From NCBI GenBank assembly GCA_017518735.1, contig JAFWTY010000007.1, positions 147,763 to 211,762 on the forward strand: 64,000 nt of DNA. The letters are read 5' to 3'. Shown here in pieces: positions 52,631-62,147 of the stretch (its first letter is position 1; the number at the start of each line of letters is the position of its first letter). This stretch comes from Lachnospiraceae bacterium. GTDB lineage: Bacteria > Bacillota > Clostridia > Lachnospirales > Lachnospiraceae. Both the position numbers and the translations under genes were made by a program. Below the pieces are notes generated by a model. The model did not search any database. It saw only the letters and a list, made by a program, of their open reading frames with translations, and was not told the origin of the DNA.

Positions 52631-55140
52631 CAACGGTATCCGTTTCGGTTCGCAATCTGGTTGAATTCCTGCTTCGAAGCGGTGATATCGACAATACCGC
52701 CGGCGGAAAAAGTACGGAAGAAGCCATGCAGGCCGGAAACCGGATCCATAAGAAACTGCAAAAAGCGGCAGGCGCGGGATACGAAGCGGAAGTAAAGATG
52801 TCCGTCACCATACCGTTTGAGAAATTCGATCTGGTGATTGAAGGAAGGGCAGACGGTGTCATCACTGCCAAAAGCGGAATCATCATCGATGAGATCAAGG
52901 GAACCTATCGCAACCTGGATGCCCTGAAAGGGCCGGATGTGGTCCATAAAGCCCAGGCCATGTGCTATGCCTACATGGTGCTTACCGAGATGAAACTTCC
53001 CGAAATCGGTGTTCAGGTGACATATTGCAATCTGGAAAGTGAAGCGGTTCGCCGCTTTAAGGAAACTCTGTCGAAAGAAGAACTGACGGAGTGGTTTACG
53101 AAACTCGTAAAGGAATACGGAAAGTGGGCGGAGCTGGAAATCGATTGGAATCGTATCCGCAATGAAAGCATCGGTGAAATGACATTCCCGTTTTCCTACC
53201 GCGAGGGACAAAAGAAACTGATCAAAGAATGCAAGAAGGCATTTGATTCGGACCGGTTTCTGTTTCTGGAAGCACCCACCGGTTGCGGCAAAACGATATC
53301 GACTCTGTATCCCGCAATCGAAGCACTGGGAGAAGAGAAAGCGAGAAGAATCTTTTACCTGACCGCAAAAACCATCACCCGTACGGTTGCCGCGGATACC
53401 TTGAATCTTCTTCGGAAAAACGCACTGAAGATCAAGAGCATTGTACTTACGGCCAAAGAAAAAATCTGTGTGTTAAAGGAGCCGGACTGCAATCCGAAAG
53501 CCTGCGACAGAGCACGCGGACACTTTGACCGGATCAATGAAGCGCTGTATGACTGCCTTACTTCGGAGGAAGAACTCAGTCGCGAATTGATAGAATCCTA
53601 TGCTTTGAAACATATGGTCTGCCCCTTCGAGTTTTCTTTGGATTTATCGCTTTTTGCGGATGTAATCATCTGCGATTACAACTATGTTTATGATCCGCAT
53701 GTGTACTTAAGACGCTTCTTTGAAGGCGGAAGAATGGAACGGTATTTCTTCCTTACGGACGAGGCTCATAACCTGGTGGACCGCGCCAGGGAAATGTATT
53801 CGGCTTCCCTTTGCAAGGAGGATATGCAGGCACTGGCTGCGATGATCCGGGAAGAGACGGAGGGAAAAAAGAACCCGCCGATTCCCGCAAGATTTGCGGA
53901 CCGTTTTGTGAAAGCACTGGATGAATGCGCCGCTTCCTTCTTAAAGGTGAAACGAAAGTGTGACGAAGGCTTTTACGTCTATGAAAACGACGAAGAATTC
54001 TCGACGCAGTTGCAGACTTTGTCGCGTTTTACCAGTGCCGTTCGCAAATACCTGGAGGAAGAGGAGAAGAGAAAAAACACACCGCTTAAGAAAGCCGTGC
54101 TCGATTTCTTCTTTGACGTCTGTCACTTTCAGGAAATGTGGGAGTTAAAAGAAGACGAATACACGCTGTATGCGTCGATTACCGAAGAGGAAAAACTCGT
54201 TGTCCGGCTGCTTTGCAAGGATCCCGGACGGATTTTAAAAGAATGCAACAAACGCGCGGTGGCAGGCGTATTTTTTTCCGCGACCCTGTTTCCGATTGAA
54301 TACTATAAAGAACTGTTGGGAGGAGATCGGAAGGATAAAGAAATCCTGGCGAAATCGATTTTTCCGAAGGAGAATCGAAAGATTCTGGTGGCCAAAGACG
54401 TCACCAGCCGCTACGAGGACCGGACGGATGCCAACGATGAAGCGATTGCCGGATATATTTATCGCATGGTGAAGGCAAAGTGCGGAAACTACATGGTATT
54501 TTTCCCGTCCTTTGAATTCGCCGAACGTATTTACCGCGTCATCAATCAAAAATATGCGCCTGTGGTTTTTGACATCCTCATGCAGAAAGAAGGCATGTCG
54601 GAGATGGAAAGAGAGGCCTTTTTAAGGAAGTTCAGGACGGAATCCGGGGATTCGGATAAGGAAGAGCAGATTACCCTGGGACTTCCCGGTTTGCCGGGTA
54701 TTTCGGCCGGAAAAGGGAAGAGAGGGATGGCCCTTAAGAAAGGACTTGCGAATTATAAGAGAAGTGTGGTAGGCTTTTGCGTGTTGGGCGGAATCTTTGC
54801 CGAGGGAATCGACCTTACCGGCGAGGATTTGATCGGAGCCGTAATCGTCGGAGGCGGTATCCCGTACGTGACAAAAGACCGCGAACTGATCTGCGGGTAT
54901 TTTGACGAGGACGGAAGCAAGGGCTACGAATACGCCTATCAGATTCCCGGCATGAATAAGGTCCTTCAGGCAGCAGGGCGTGTAATCCGAACTGCGGATG
55001 ACAAAGGAATTATTCTCTATCTCGAAAAGCGTTTCTTAAAACCGGAATATGAAATTCTGATTCCGGAGCATATGAAGGCGGACGAGGTCGTGAATCAAAA
55101 TACCGTCGGAAGGCACATCAGTGCATTCTGGGCGGAATAA
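52627..55140 (+). CDS. PD-(D/E)XK nuclease fused to Rad3/XPD-type helicase
   Basis: An 837-residue protein with two domains. Residues 1-180 are a RecB/Cas4-like nuclease with all key residues: His41, Asp76 (EGRADGV), Glu89-x-Lys91 (DEIKG) and Gln110-x3-Tyr114. The rest is a superfamily 2 helicase of DinG/XPD type: Walker A APTGCGKT 216-223, DEAH 378-381 and a probable Fe-S cluster from Cys281, Cys288, Cys293 and Cys332. The C-terminal motif VI is QAAGRVIRT. Such fusions occur in clostridia as uncharacterised repair helicases. It is translationally coupled to the CPBP gene. Confidence 0.88.
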   Translation: MTTVSVSVRNLVEFLLRSGDIDNTAGGKSTEEAMQAGNRIHKKLQKAAGAGYEAEVKMSVTIPFEKFDLVIEGRADGVITAKSGIIIDEIKGTYRNLDALKGPDVVHKAQAMCYAYMVLTEMKLPEIGVQVTYCNLESEAVRRFKETLSKEELTEWFTKLVKEYGKWAELEIDWNRIRNESIGEMTFPFSYREGQKKLIKECKKAFDSDRFLFLEAPTGCGKTISTLYPAIEALGEEKARRIFYLTAKTITRTVAADTLNLLRKNALKIKSIVLTAKEKICVLKEPDCNPKACDRARGHFDRINEALYDCLTSEEELSRELIESYALKHMVCPFEFSLDLSLFADVIICDYNYVYDPHVYLRRFFEGGRMERYFFLTDEAHNLVDRAREMYSASLCKEDMQALAAMIREETEGKKNPPIPARFADRFVKALDECAASFLKVKRKCDEGFYVYENDEEFSTQLQTLSRFTSAVRKYLEEEEKRKNTPLKKAVLDFFFDVCHFQEMWELKEDEYTLYASITEEEKLVVRLLCKDPGRILKECNKRAVAGVFFSATLFPIEYYKELLGGDRKDKEILAKSIFPKENRKILVAKDVTSRYEDRTDANDEAIAGYIYRMVKAKCGNYMVFFPSFEFAERIYRVINQKYAPVVFDILMQKEGMSEMEREAFLRKFRTESGDSDKEEQITLGLPGLPGISAGKGKRGMALKKGLANYKRSVVGFCVLGGIFAEGIDLTGEDLIGAVIVGGGIPYVTKDRELICGYFDEDGSKGYEYAYQIPGMNKVLQAAGRVIRTADDKGIILYLEKRFLKPEYEILIPEHMKADEVVNQNTVGRHISAFWAE

Positions 55141-55165
55141 ATGTTACTCAAAGGAGAAAACAAAA

Positions 55166-56479
55166 ATGTGGGCTTATGAAAGTGTGTTTTATCAGATTTA
55201 CCCTCTGGGATTCTGCGGAGCACCGTTTGAAAATGACGGTAATCTCGAGCATCGAATCTTAAAGGTCATCGACTGGATTCCGCATATCAAGAAGATGGGC
55301 ATGAATGCGATCTATTTTTCGCCGGTATTCGAGTCCGATACACATGGATACAACACGAGAGATTATACAAAGATCGACTGCAGACTCGGTACGAACGAAG
55401 ATTTCAAAAAGGTCTGCGATGCTCTTCACAAGGAAGGCATCAAGGTGGTATTGGACGGTGTATTCAACCATGTCGGCCGAGGCTTCTGGGCATTTCAGGA
55501 TGTACTGAAAAACCGCGAAGGTTCTCCTTACGTGGGATGGTTCAACCGCATTGCTTTTGACGGCAATTCCAACTACAACGACGGACTCTGGTACGAAGGC
55601 TGGGAAGGCAACTATGATCTGGTAAAACTGAATCTGCATAACGAAGACGTGATTCAGCATATCTTCCATGCGGTAGAGGGCTGGATCAACGAGTTTGATA
55701 TCGACGGTATTCGTCTCGATGTGGCATATTGCTTAGACTACGGTTTCTTAAACCGCTTAAGAGGTTTCTGCGATTCGAAGAAGGAGGATTTCTTCTTACT
55801 CGGAGAAGTACTTCACGGAGAGTACGGCAGAATGCTTCGTGAAATGAATATCCATTCCGTAACAAACTACCAGTGCTACAAGGGAATTCATTCCGCCTTT
55901 AACTCTGCAAACATGTTTGAAATCATTCATTCCCTGCTTCGTCTTTTTGAAGATCAGCAGTGGGCGGTGGCACGCGGAGCACATCTTTTAAGCTTTGCGG
56001 ATAACCACGATGTAAGCCGTATCGCTTCCATCATTCAGGATCCGAACTGCTTACCGCTTGTGTATGCAATGGTCTTCGGTATGCCTGGTATCCCCTGCGT
56101 GTACTACGGTTCCGAATGGGGTGAGAAGGCGGACAAGTCTCAGGGAGACCCCGCACTCCGTGCCTGCTTTGATGCACCTCAGTGGAATGATCTGACTGAC
56201 TTTATCGCAAAGCTGACCAAGGCAAAAGAAGGCAGCGAAGCATTGAACTACGGCGGATTCCGGAGTGTGGTGCTGACCAATAAACAGTGCATTTTTGAAA
56301 GAAAGAGCGAGAACGAGCGCGTCCTTGTTGCCATCAACATGGACAGCAACGATTTCATGGCTCACTTCGATGCCGGCTGCGGTATGGCGGTAGACTTAAT
56401 CACCGGCGAAAACTTCGACTTCGGCGGCGGCAGCTTACTTCCCGCATACAGCGCAAAGTTCTTAAAGTGCGAAAGATAA
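55166..56479 (+). CDS. Alpha-amylase family (GH13) glycoside hydrolase
   Basis: A 437-residue GH13 enzyme without signal peptide, hence cytoplasmic. The four conserved regions are visible: DGVFNHVG (I), DGIRLDVA with nucleophile Asp185 (II), LLGEVLHG with acid/base Glu214 (III) and FADNHDVSR with Asp282 (IV). The short form, lacking an N-terminal domain, resembles cyclomaltodextrinase- or maltogenic-type enzymes that degrade imported malto-oligosaccharides. The ATG at 55166 follows AAAGGAG; the frame runs upstream into the helicase gene but without reason to start there. Confidence 0.9.
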   Translation: MWAYESVFYQIYPLGFCGAPFENDGNLEHRILKVIDWIPHIKKMGMNAIYFSPVFESDTHGYNTRDYTKIDCRLGTNEDFKKVCDALHKEGIKVVLDGVFNHVGRGFWAFQDVLKNREGSPYVGWFNRIAFDGNSNYNDGLWYEGWEGNYDLVKLNLHNEDVIQHIFHAVEGWINEFDIDGIRLDVAYCLDYGFLNRLRGFCDSKKEDFFLLGEVLHGEYGRMLREMNIHSVTNYQCYKGIHSAFNSANMFEIIHSLLRLFEDQQWAVARGAHLLSFADNHDVSRIASIIQDPNCLPLVYAMVFGMPGIPCVYYGSEWGEKADKSQGDPALRACFDAPQWNDLTDFIAKLTKAKEGSEALNYGGFRSVVLTNKQCIFERKSENERVLVAINMDSNDFMAHFDAGCGMAVDLITGENFDFGGGSLLPAYSAKFLKCER

Positions 56480-56532
56480 TCATCCGGCATTCAATCAGTT
56501 AAAAGAAATCATTTTATGCAATAAAGAGAATA

Positions 56533-56564
56533 AAACAGCACCCTGTTATGGGGTGCTGTTTTTA
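56533..56564 (+). terminator. Terminator after the GH13 gene
   Basis: AAACAGCACCC and GGGTGCTGTTT form a perfect stem with a 7-base loop, followed by more T. The A-run on the left lets it also serve the convergent - strand gene. Confidence 0.92.
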
Positions 56565-56620
56565 TCGTCGTATAAATGAAATCCGAAATGAGTTAATCCG
56601 GGTTTAAAGTCCCGTGAGTA

Positions 56621-59029
56621 TTATTTAATGGCGGATCGGTAGTAATCCGATGTGATGATCAGTTTGGCATACTTCCATTTTTCATTGATGATGGTCTGTA
56701 CTTTGGCAACGTAATCATCTGCCACCACAACGCCTTCTCTCGGCGTAAATTCCTTAGTGGTGCTTTCATAGGTTCCGGCAGCGGTAACAAAGCTGTAGCC
56801 GTTTGAACCGACAATCGGAACGATTACGAGGGGCATGGTGTAGGATGCCTCTTCCGCAACGTAATTCGTTGCAAAAATATCCCTTCCGGAATACAGTCTC
56901 GAATCGTATTTCAATCCGAACAGGTTGCAAAGGGTCGGCATAATATCGATGGAAGAGCAGGGGGTGTCCACGTAAACCGGTTCTTCCATAGCCGCACAGT
57001 AAAGGACAAGTGTATTTTTATATCTGGAAACCGATCTGGTGGTATCGTCGATACCGGACAATTCCTTGTAGTAATCGGTTGCACCTTCCGCCATGGCATA
57101 GGGATAATGATCCGCGCCCATGACAATGACGGTGTCGTTGAGAATTCCTTCCTCATCCAGTCGCTTCAACAGATATTCCATCGCGAGATCCAGCTCTTTG
57201 TTGCAGGCCATGTATGCCTGAACGGGAATCGAGGAATCGGGGAAGGCAGCTTCCGCTTCGGCCCTGTGTTTTGCACTCATGGCATTGCCACCCCAGTTGT
57301 AATTGCAGTGTCCGGAAACGGACATGTAATAGTTATGGAAAGGAACGCCGGTTTCTTTGTAAGCAGCGATCGCTTCATCGATGGTGGCTTCCATCATTTC
57401 CAGATCGGAGTTCGGCCAGCTGTTATGCTCCAGTACCAGACCGTTTCCGAGTCCCTTATAGTCATATCCGAGGTTCGGGTGGGTCAGGTCACGACTGTAG
57501 TAGCTGTAGGAGTTGTTGTGATATGCACGGCAGACATAGCCTGCATTCGTAAACATATGGCCGGGAGCATAAGGCATATAGTCTTTTGCGGATTCGATGA
57601 AGGAGTTGGAAGTATTGATCCATTCGGGAATCAGACCGGTCATGTTTGCAAACTCACCGCCCGTGGTCGAAAGCGACCAGGAAGGCTGATAATAGTTTTC
57701 AAAAACGAAACCGTTGTTGGCCAGCTTATAAAGCGTGGGTGTGAATTCCTTATCGACTGCATAAGGACAAAAAGCCTCGGCCGAGATAAAGATCAAATTC
57801 TTTCCTTCAAAATATCCGGTGTATTCATTCTGTTTGGTCGGTTCGAGGGAGCCGAAATACTCATGCATTGCCTTTTTGGTCGGATCCGTTTCCGTTTCGA
57901 TTAAGGAAGCGAAATCCACGGCAGCGTTGTATTCATATACCACGGGAGCAGGAGGCTCTTCAGACGTTGCTTCGCTGCTGTCCGGGACGATTACCTCGGA
58001 TGCGAGTTCGGAAGTGACTTCGTCCGGAGTCCAGATGGTATATTCCTTGTTTTCCGCTTTGGCTTCCGGAGTTCCGAAGATCAGATAACCGACTTCCAGT
58101 CGGGTAGTATTCATAAGGCCGATGGCAGGTACGGAATTCTGTACCGTGAAATCATAGGTATAAAGGTTTTTGTTCGGGCCGAGTCTGGAAATCAGTTCGG
58201 AAGCACCGAAGAGAAGTACCAAAGGTACCAAAAGCATAAGAACCAAAACCCCGGGAACTCTCTTGGGAGTTTTTTCCTTGGGCGGAATAATCTTTTTTAT
58301 AAAAATGAAGTGAACGATGACGGGAACGGAAAGTGCCAGCTCGTAAGGCAGAAGCTTTAACGCATAGGTAAAGACGACGGAGGAGAAGTCCCCCATTACC
58401 TGACCGGTCATGGAGAGCGTATAGACAATTCCGTAGTACATATTATAGAAAATATTGCAGTCGAATTCGATGCAGAAGAAAACCCACAACAGCACCATCG
58501 TGAGTCCGGACAGAATCCGCGAGAGCAGTACCGGGCGGATCAACCAGAAAAGCACCGACATGAGAAGTCCCGCAAAAAGGGAATAAACCACGATGGGAAT
58601 CAAAGGGAATCCCCAGGGGTTTTCAACATTCGAATCCAGAAGCTTTAAGAAAAGCTCGAAATACAGCATCGCCAGCGGATAAAACAATAAGGTAGGAAGA
58701 AAAGAGCGGTTGATCGCATGACGCTTTTTTTCTTTCTTTTGTTTTTCCGTCTCGTGCTTAGCCGTTTCGGTTTCAATCTCAATCTGAAAATCCGAAGCAT
58801 CCACGGTTTCCGTTTCTTCCGCTGTCTCAATAACTTCAGCTGCATTTAAATTCTCTGTAGCTTCGGGAGCTTCTGCGGTATCAACGCTTTCAGCTGTCTC
58901 GGAAGCTTCGGTACTCTCAACGGTTTCAACTGCTTCGGGATATTCCATCTCCTCAGCAGACTCGATTGCCGCATTTACGGAAGTTGTGTCGTCTTTTTCG
59001 GTTGTAATGATTTTTTCGGTATCCATCAT
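56621..59029 (-). CDS. LTA-synthase-like sulfatase-fold membrane enzyme
   Basis: An 802-residue membrane protein related to lipoteichoic acid synthase (phosphoglycerol transferase). Residues about 1-110 form a cytoplasmic low-complexity tail dominated by Glu, Thr, Ala and Val, ending in a basic stretch (KQKKEKKRHAINRS). Five membrane helices follow, then an extracellular sulfatase-like domain. Metal and nucleophile residues are visible: Glu in FISAEAF, Thr in LSTTGGEF, and Asp-His in VMGADHYPY. A second low-complexity stretch (SSEATSEEPPAPV) links the two parts. The acidic tail is unusual. It is transcribed alone from its own promoter, divergent from valS. Confidence 0.88.
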   Translation of the reverse strand: MMDTEKIITTEKDDTTSVNAAIESAEEMEYPEAVETVESTEASETAESVDTAEAPEATENLNAAEVIETAEETETVDASDFQIEIETETAKHETEKQKKEKKRHAINRSFLPTLLFYPLAMLYFELFLKLLDSNVENPWGFPLIPIVVYSLFAGLLMSVLFWLIRPVLLSRILSGLTMVLLWVFFCIEFDCNIFYNMYYGIVYTLSMTGQVMGDFSSVVFTYALKLLPYELALSVPVIVHFIFIKKIIPPKEKTPKRVPGVLVLMLLVPLVLLFGASELISRLGPNKNLYTYDFTVQNSVPAIGLMNTTRLEVGYLIFGTPEAKAENKEYTIWTPDEVTSELASEVIVPDSSEATSEEPPAPVVYEYNAAVDFASLIETETDPTKKAMHEYFGSLEPTKQNEYTGYFEGKNLIFISAEAFCPYAVDKEFTPTLYKLANNGFVFENYYQPSWSLSTTGGEFANMTGLIPEWINTSNSFIESAKDYMPYAPGHMFTNAGYVCRAYHNNSYSYYSRDLTHPNLGYDYKGLGNGLVLEHNSWPNSDLEMMEATIDEAIAAYKETGVPFHNYYMSVSGHCNYNWGGNAMSAKHRAEAEAAFPDSSIPVQAYMACNKELDLAMEYLLKRLDEEGILNDTVIVMGADHYPYAMAEGATDYYKELSGIDDTTRSVSRYKNTLVLYCAAMEEPVYVDTPCSSIDIMPTLCNLFGLKYDSRLYSGRDIFATNYVAEEASYTMPLVIVPIVGSNGYSFVTAAGTYESTTKEFTPREGVVVADDYVAKVQTIINEKWKYAKLIITSDYYRSAIK

Positions 59030-59062
59030 AAATCCCCGTTTTTACACAAATAATACAAAAGA

Positions 59063-59091
59063 ATAATAAAGGCTTTGTGAGTTTTTTTCAA
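59063..59091 (-). promoter_or_regulatory. Promoter of the LTA-synthase-like gene
   Basis: On the - strand TTGAAA (59091-59086) and TATTAT (59068-59063) with a 17-base spacer, about 35 bases before the start codon. Confidence 0.72.
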
Positions 59092-59117
59092 GAAAGAATT
59101 TGAAAGTTGACGTAACA

Positions 59118-59146
59118 TTGACAAAAAGCCTTTTTTTCAATATATT
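59118..59146 (+). promoter_or_regulatory. Promoter of valS
   Basis: TTGACA (59118-59123) and TATATT (59141-59146), 17-base spacer. The leader to the valS start is only about 75 bases, too short for a T-box. It is back to back with the - strand promoter 27 bases away. Confidence 0.82.
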
Positions 59147-59225
59147 ATTTTATGCGGTTTTATGCCGTGAAATGACTATTTTCATAAGAAGAAAAGCAAT
59201 TCGAAAGAATTCACAGGAGCAGATT

Positions 59226-61874
59226 ATGAGTAAGGAACTTGCTAAAACTTACGATCCTCACGGACTTGAGGACAGATTATATCAAAAATGGCTGGAGAAG
59301 AAGTACTTCCATGCAGAAGTGGATGAGACCAAAACTCCGTTTACGATTGTCATTCCGCCCCCAAATATCACGGGACAGCTTCACATGGGCCATGCACTCG
59401 ACAATACCATGCAGGACATCCTGATCCGTTTCAAAAGAATGCAGGGTTATAATGCGCTGTGGCAGCCCGGAACCGACCATGCTTCCATCGCTACCGAAGT
59501 TAAGATCATCGAGACACTGAAGGCTCAGGGCATTGACAAGCATGATCTCGGACGTGAGAAGTTCCTCGAGCGCGCATGGGACTGGAAAAAGGAATACGGC
59601 GGACGTATCATCAGCCAGCTTAAGAAAATGGGCTCTTCCTGTGACTGGGACAGAGAGCGTTTCACCATGGACGAAGGCTGCAACAAGGCCGTAACCGAAG
59701 TTTTTTGCAAGATGCATGAAAAAGGCTGGATTTACAAGGGCGCAAGAATCATCAACTGGTGCCCGGTCTGCAACACCTCCATTTCCGATGCGGAAGTAGA
59801 GTACGAGGAGCAGGCAGGTCATTTCTGGCACATCAAATACAAAATTATAGGCGAGGATAACTACCTCGAATTTGCAACCACCCGTCCCGAGACCATGCTC
59901 GGCGATACCGCAGTGGCTGTAAATCCCGATGATGACAGATATAAAGACCTGGTTGGCAAGAAGGTTTTTCTTCCCTTCGTGGACAGAGAAATCCCGATTA
60001 TCGCCGATCCTTACGTAGATATGGAATTCGGTACCGGTGTTGTTAAGATTACCCCGGCACATGACCCGAACGACTTTATTGTAGGACAGAGAAACAATCT
60101 GCCCGTAATCAACATCATGAACGACGATGCCACCATCAATGAAAACGGCGGCAAGTTCGCAGGCATGGACCGCTACGCTGCAAGAGAGCAGATTGTTAAA
60201 GAACTCGATGAGATGGGACTGCTTGTTCGCATCGAGGATTATTCCCATAATGTAGGAACCCATGACCGTTGCAAGACGACGGTTGAGCCGCTTGTTAAGC
60301 AGCAGTGGTTCGTAAAGATGGATGAGCTTATTAAGCCCGCAGTTAAGGCAGTAAAGGAAGGCGAGATCAAACTGGTTCCGGAAAGAATGGAGAAGACCTA
60401 TTTTAACTGGACCGATAACATCAAAGACTGGTGTATTTCCAGACAGCTTTGGTGGGGACACAGAATTCCCGCATATTACTGTGATGAGTGCGGTGAAATC
60501 GTAGTGGCAAAGGAAATGCCGGAAAAATGCCCGAAGTGCGGATGCACACATTTAACTCAGGATCCCGATACCCTGGATACCTGGTTTTCCTCGGCACTCT
60601 GGCCTTTCTCAACACTCGGCTGGCCTGAAAAAACCAAAGACCTTGAATATTTCTATCCGACCGACGTACTTGTTACCGGATATGACATTATCTTCTTCTG
60701 GGTTATCCGTATGATCTTCTCCGGATACGAGCAGATGAAGGAAAAACCCTTCAAGACCGTACTTTTCCACGGTCTGGTTCGTGACTCTCAGGGACGTAAG
60801 ATGAGCAAGTCTCTCGGAAACGGTATCGATCCTTTGGAAATCATTGAAAAATACGGCGCAGACGCACTTCGTCTGACACTGATTACCGGAAACGCACCCG
60901 GAAACGACATGCGTTTCTACTATGAAAGAGTGGAAGCAAACCGTAACTTCTGCAACAAAATCTGGAACGCTTCCCGCTTCATCATGATGAATATGGAAGG
61001 AAAGGAAGTTACCGCACCGGCAGCAGGAGACTTAGAGCCGGTTGATAAGTGGATCCTTTCCAAGTTAAACCGTGTCATCAAAGAAGTAACCGATAACATG
61101 GAAAACTACGAACTCGGTATCGCGGTTCAGAAAGTTTATGACTTTATCTGGGATGAACTTTGTGACTGGTACATCGAGATGGTAAAACCCAGACTCTGGG
61201 CAAAGGAAGAGAGCGCAAAGGCAAGCCAGAACGCCGCACTCTGGACCTTAAAGACCGTTTTAATCGATGCACTCAAGCTCCTTCATCCTTACATGCCTTT
61301 CATCACCGAGGAAATCTTCTGCACCCTTCAGGATGAGGAAGAATCCATCATGATCTCCGCATGGCCGAAGTTTTCTGCCGACAGAGATTATGCAAAGGAA
61401 GAGAAAGAAATTGAAATCATGAAGGAAGCCGTAAGAGGCATCCGTAACGCACGTACCGGAATGAACGTTCCGCCTTCCAAGAAGGCAGCCGTATACGTTG
61501 TCAGCGAGAAAGAAGACATGCGTTCCATTTTTGAAAAAGGCAAACTCTTCTTTGCAACACTTGCTTCCGCATCCGAAGTTAACGTACAGGCTGACAAGGC
61601 GGGTATCGGCGACGATGCGGTATCCGTAGTGATCGCAAACGCAAATATCTACATTCCTTTAGCAGAGCTCGTTGACTTAAATGCCGAGAAAGAGCGTCTG
61701 TTAAAAGAGCAGGCACGTCTCGAGGGCGAACTTGCCAGAGTAAACGGAATGCTTTCGAACGAACGCTTCATTTCCAAGGCGCCCGAAGCAAAAATCGCCG
61801 AGGAGAAAGCAAAACTTGAGAAGTATACCCAGATGATGGAACAGGTAAAAGAGCGCCTTAGTACGCTGGCGTAA
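59226..61874 (+). CDS. valS: Valine-tRNA ligase
   Basis: ValS charges tRNA-Val. The 882-residue class I synthetase has the HIGH motif as HMGH ([12 protein letters not shown]), the KMSKS motif ([14 protein letters not shown]) and the editing domain with [17 protein letters not shown]. The Zn-ribbon is seen as CDECGEIV...CPKCGC. The C-terminal coiled coil ([20 protein letters not shown]) contacts tRNA. ATG at 59226 follows CAGGAGC; the frame is open through the promoter region but that is not coding. Confidence 0.97.
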   Translation: MSKELAKTYDPHGLEDRLYQKWLEKKYFHAEVDETKTPFTIVIPPPNITGQLHMGHALDNTMQDILIRFKRMQGYNALWQPGTDHASIATEVKIIETLKAQGIDKHDLGREKFLERAWDWKKEYGGRIISQLKKMGSSCDWDRERFTMDEGCNKAVTEVFCKMHEKGWIYKGARIINWCPVCNTSISDAEVEYEEQAGHFWHIKYKIIGEDNYLEFATTRPETMLGDTAVAVNPDDDRYKDLVGKKVFLPFVDREIPIIADPYVDMEFGTGVVKITPAHDPNDFIVGQRNNLPVINIMNDDATINENGGKFAGMDRYAAREQIVKELDEMGLLVRIEDYSHNVGTHDRCKTTVEPLVKQQWFVKMDELIKPAVKAVKEGEIKLVPERMEKTYFNWTDNIKDWCISRQLWWGHRIPAYYCDECGEIVVAKEMPEKCPKCGCTHLTQDPDTLDTWFSSALWPFSTLGWPEKTKDLEYFYPTDVLVTGYDIIFFWVIRMIFSGYEQMKEKPFKTVLFHGLVRDSQGRKMSKSLGNGIDPLEIIEKYGADALRLTLITGNAPGNDMRFYYERVEANRNFCNKIWNASRFIMMNMEGKEVTAPAAGDLEPVDKWILSKLNRVIKEVTDNMENYELGIAVQKVYDFIWDELCDWYIEMVKPRLWAKEESAKASQNAALWTLKTVLIDALKLLHPYMPFITEEIFCTLQDEEESIMISAWPKFSADRDYAKEEKEIEIMKEAVRGIRNARTGMNVPPSKKAAVYVVSEKEDMRSIFEKGKLFFATLASASEVNVQADKAGIGDDAVSVVIANANIYIPLAELVDLNAEKERLLKEQARLEGELARVNGMLSNERFISKAPEAKIAEEKAKLEKYTQMMEQVKERLSTLA

Positions 61875-61935
61875 TTTCTCAAAACGTATTGATTTTTCAA
61901 TTGAGCATGAGGTATCATTATATGTTGAACTGTTG

Positions 61936-61955
61936 TGCAAAAAGGTTTTTTTGCA
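61936..61955 (+). repeat. Short perfect palindrome after valS
   Basis: TGCAAAAA and TTTTTGCA form an 8-pair stem with a GGTT loop. It has no T-run after the stem, so it may be a weak terminator or a protein site. It stands about 30 bases before the next small gene. Confidence 0.5.
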
Positions 61956-61985
61956 TGACTTTTGACGGATACAGGGGAAATAACA

Positions 61986-62135
61986 GTGATTGATTTTGAA
62001 ACGGAATTAAAAAAATTTCATCCGAGCCTTGAAGTGCAGGATGCCGAAGAAGCAATTGCACAGCATGACCTTGCGGATATGGTGGATTTGATCGTTCGCA
62101 CCGTAAAAGAGGGCGAGGAAAAACAGGCCGAATAA
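61986..62135 (+). CDS. Small acidic protein (49 residues, GTG start)
   Basis: A short frame reading IDFETELKKFHPSLEVQDAE and ending VKEGEEKQAE. GTG starts 8 bases after AGGGGAA. It is acidic, helical and has no Cys or membrane segment; I do not recognise a family. Codon use is like neighbouring genes, the frame is closely followed (12 bases) by the TPR gene, and a good ribosome site for that gene (AAGGGAAG) overlaps its stop, so the two form a unit. It was likely to be missed by annotation because of its size. Confidence 0.62.
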   Translation: MIDFETELKKFHPSLEVQDAEEAIAQHDLADMVDLIVRTVKEGEEKQAE

Positions 62136-62147
62136 GGGAAGAAGCGC

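Noticed and set aside
59147..59225. T-box riboswitch before valS
   Set aside because: Only about 75 bases lie between promoter and start codon, with no terminator hairpin and no room for a specifier stem.
59100..59225. 42-residue N-terminal extension of ValS
   Set aside because: It would be translated from within the promoter; the later ATG has an AGGAG site and the family N-terminus.
59277..60551. 424-codon open frame on the - strand inside valS
   Set aside because: It lies wholly opposite valS, its product has no family features, and it has no ribosome site. It is a shadow caused by the codon bias of valS.
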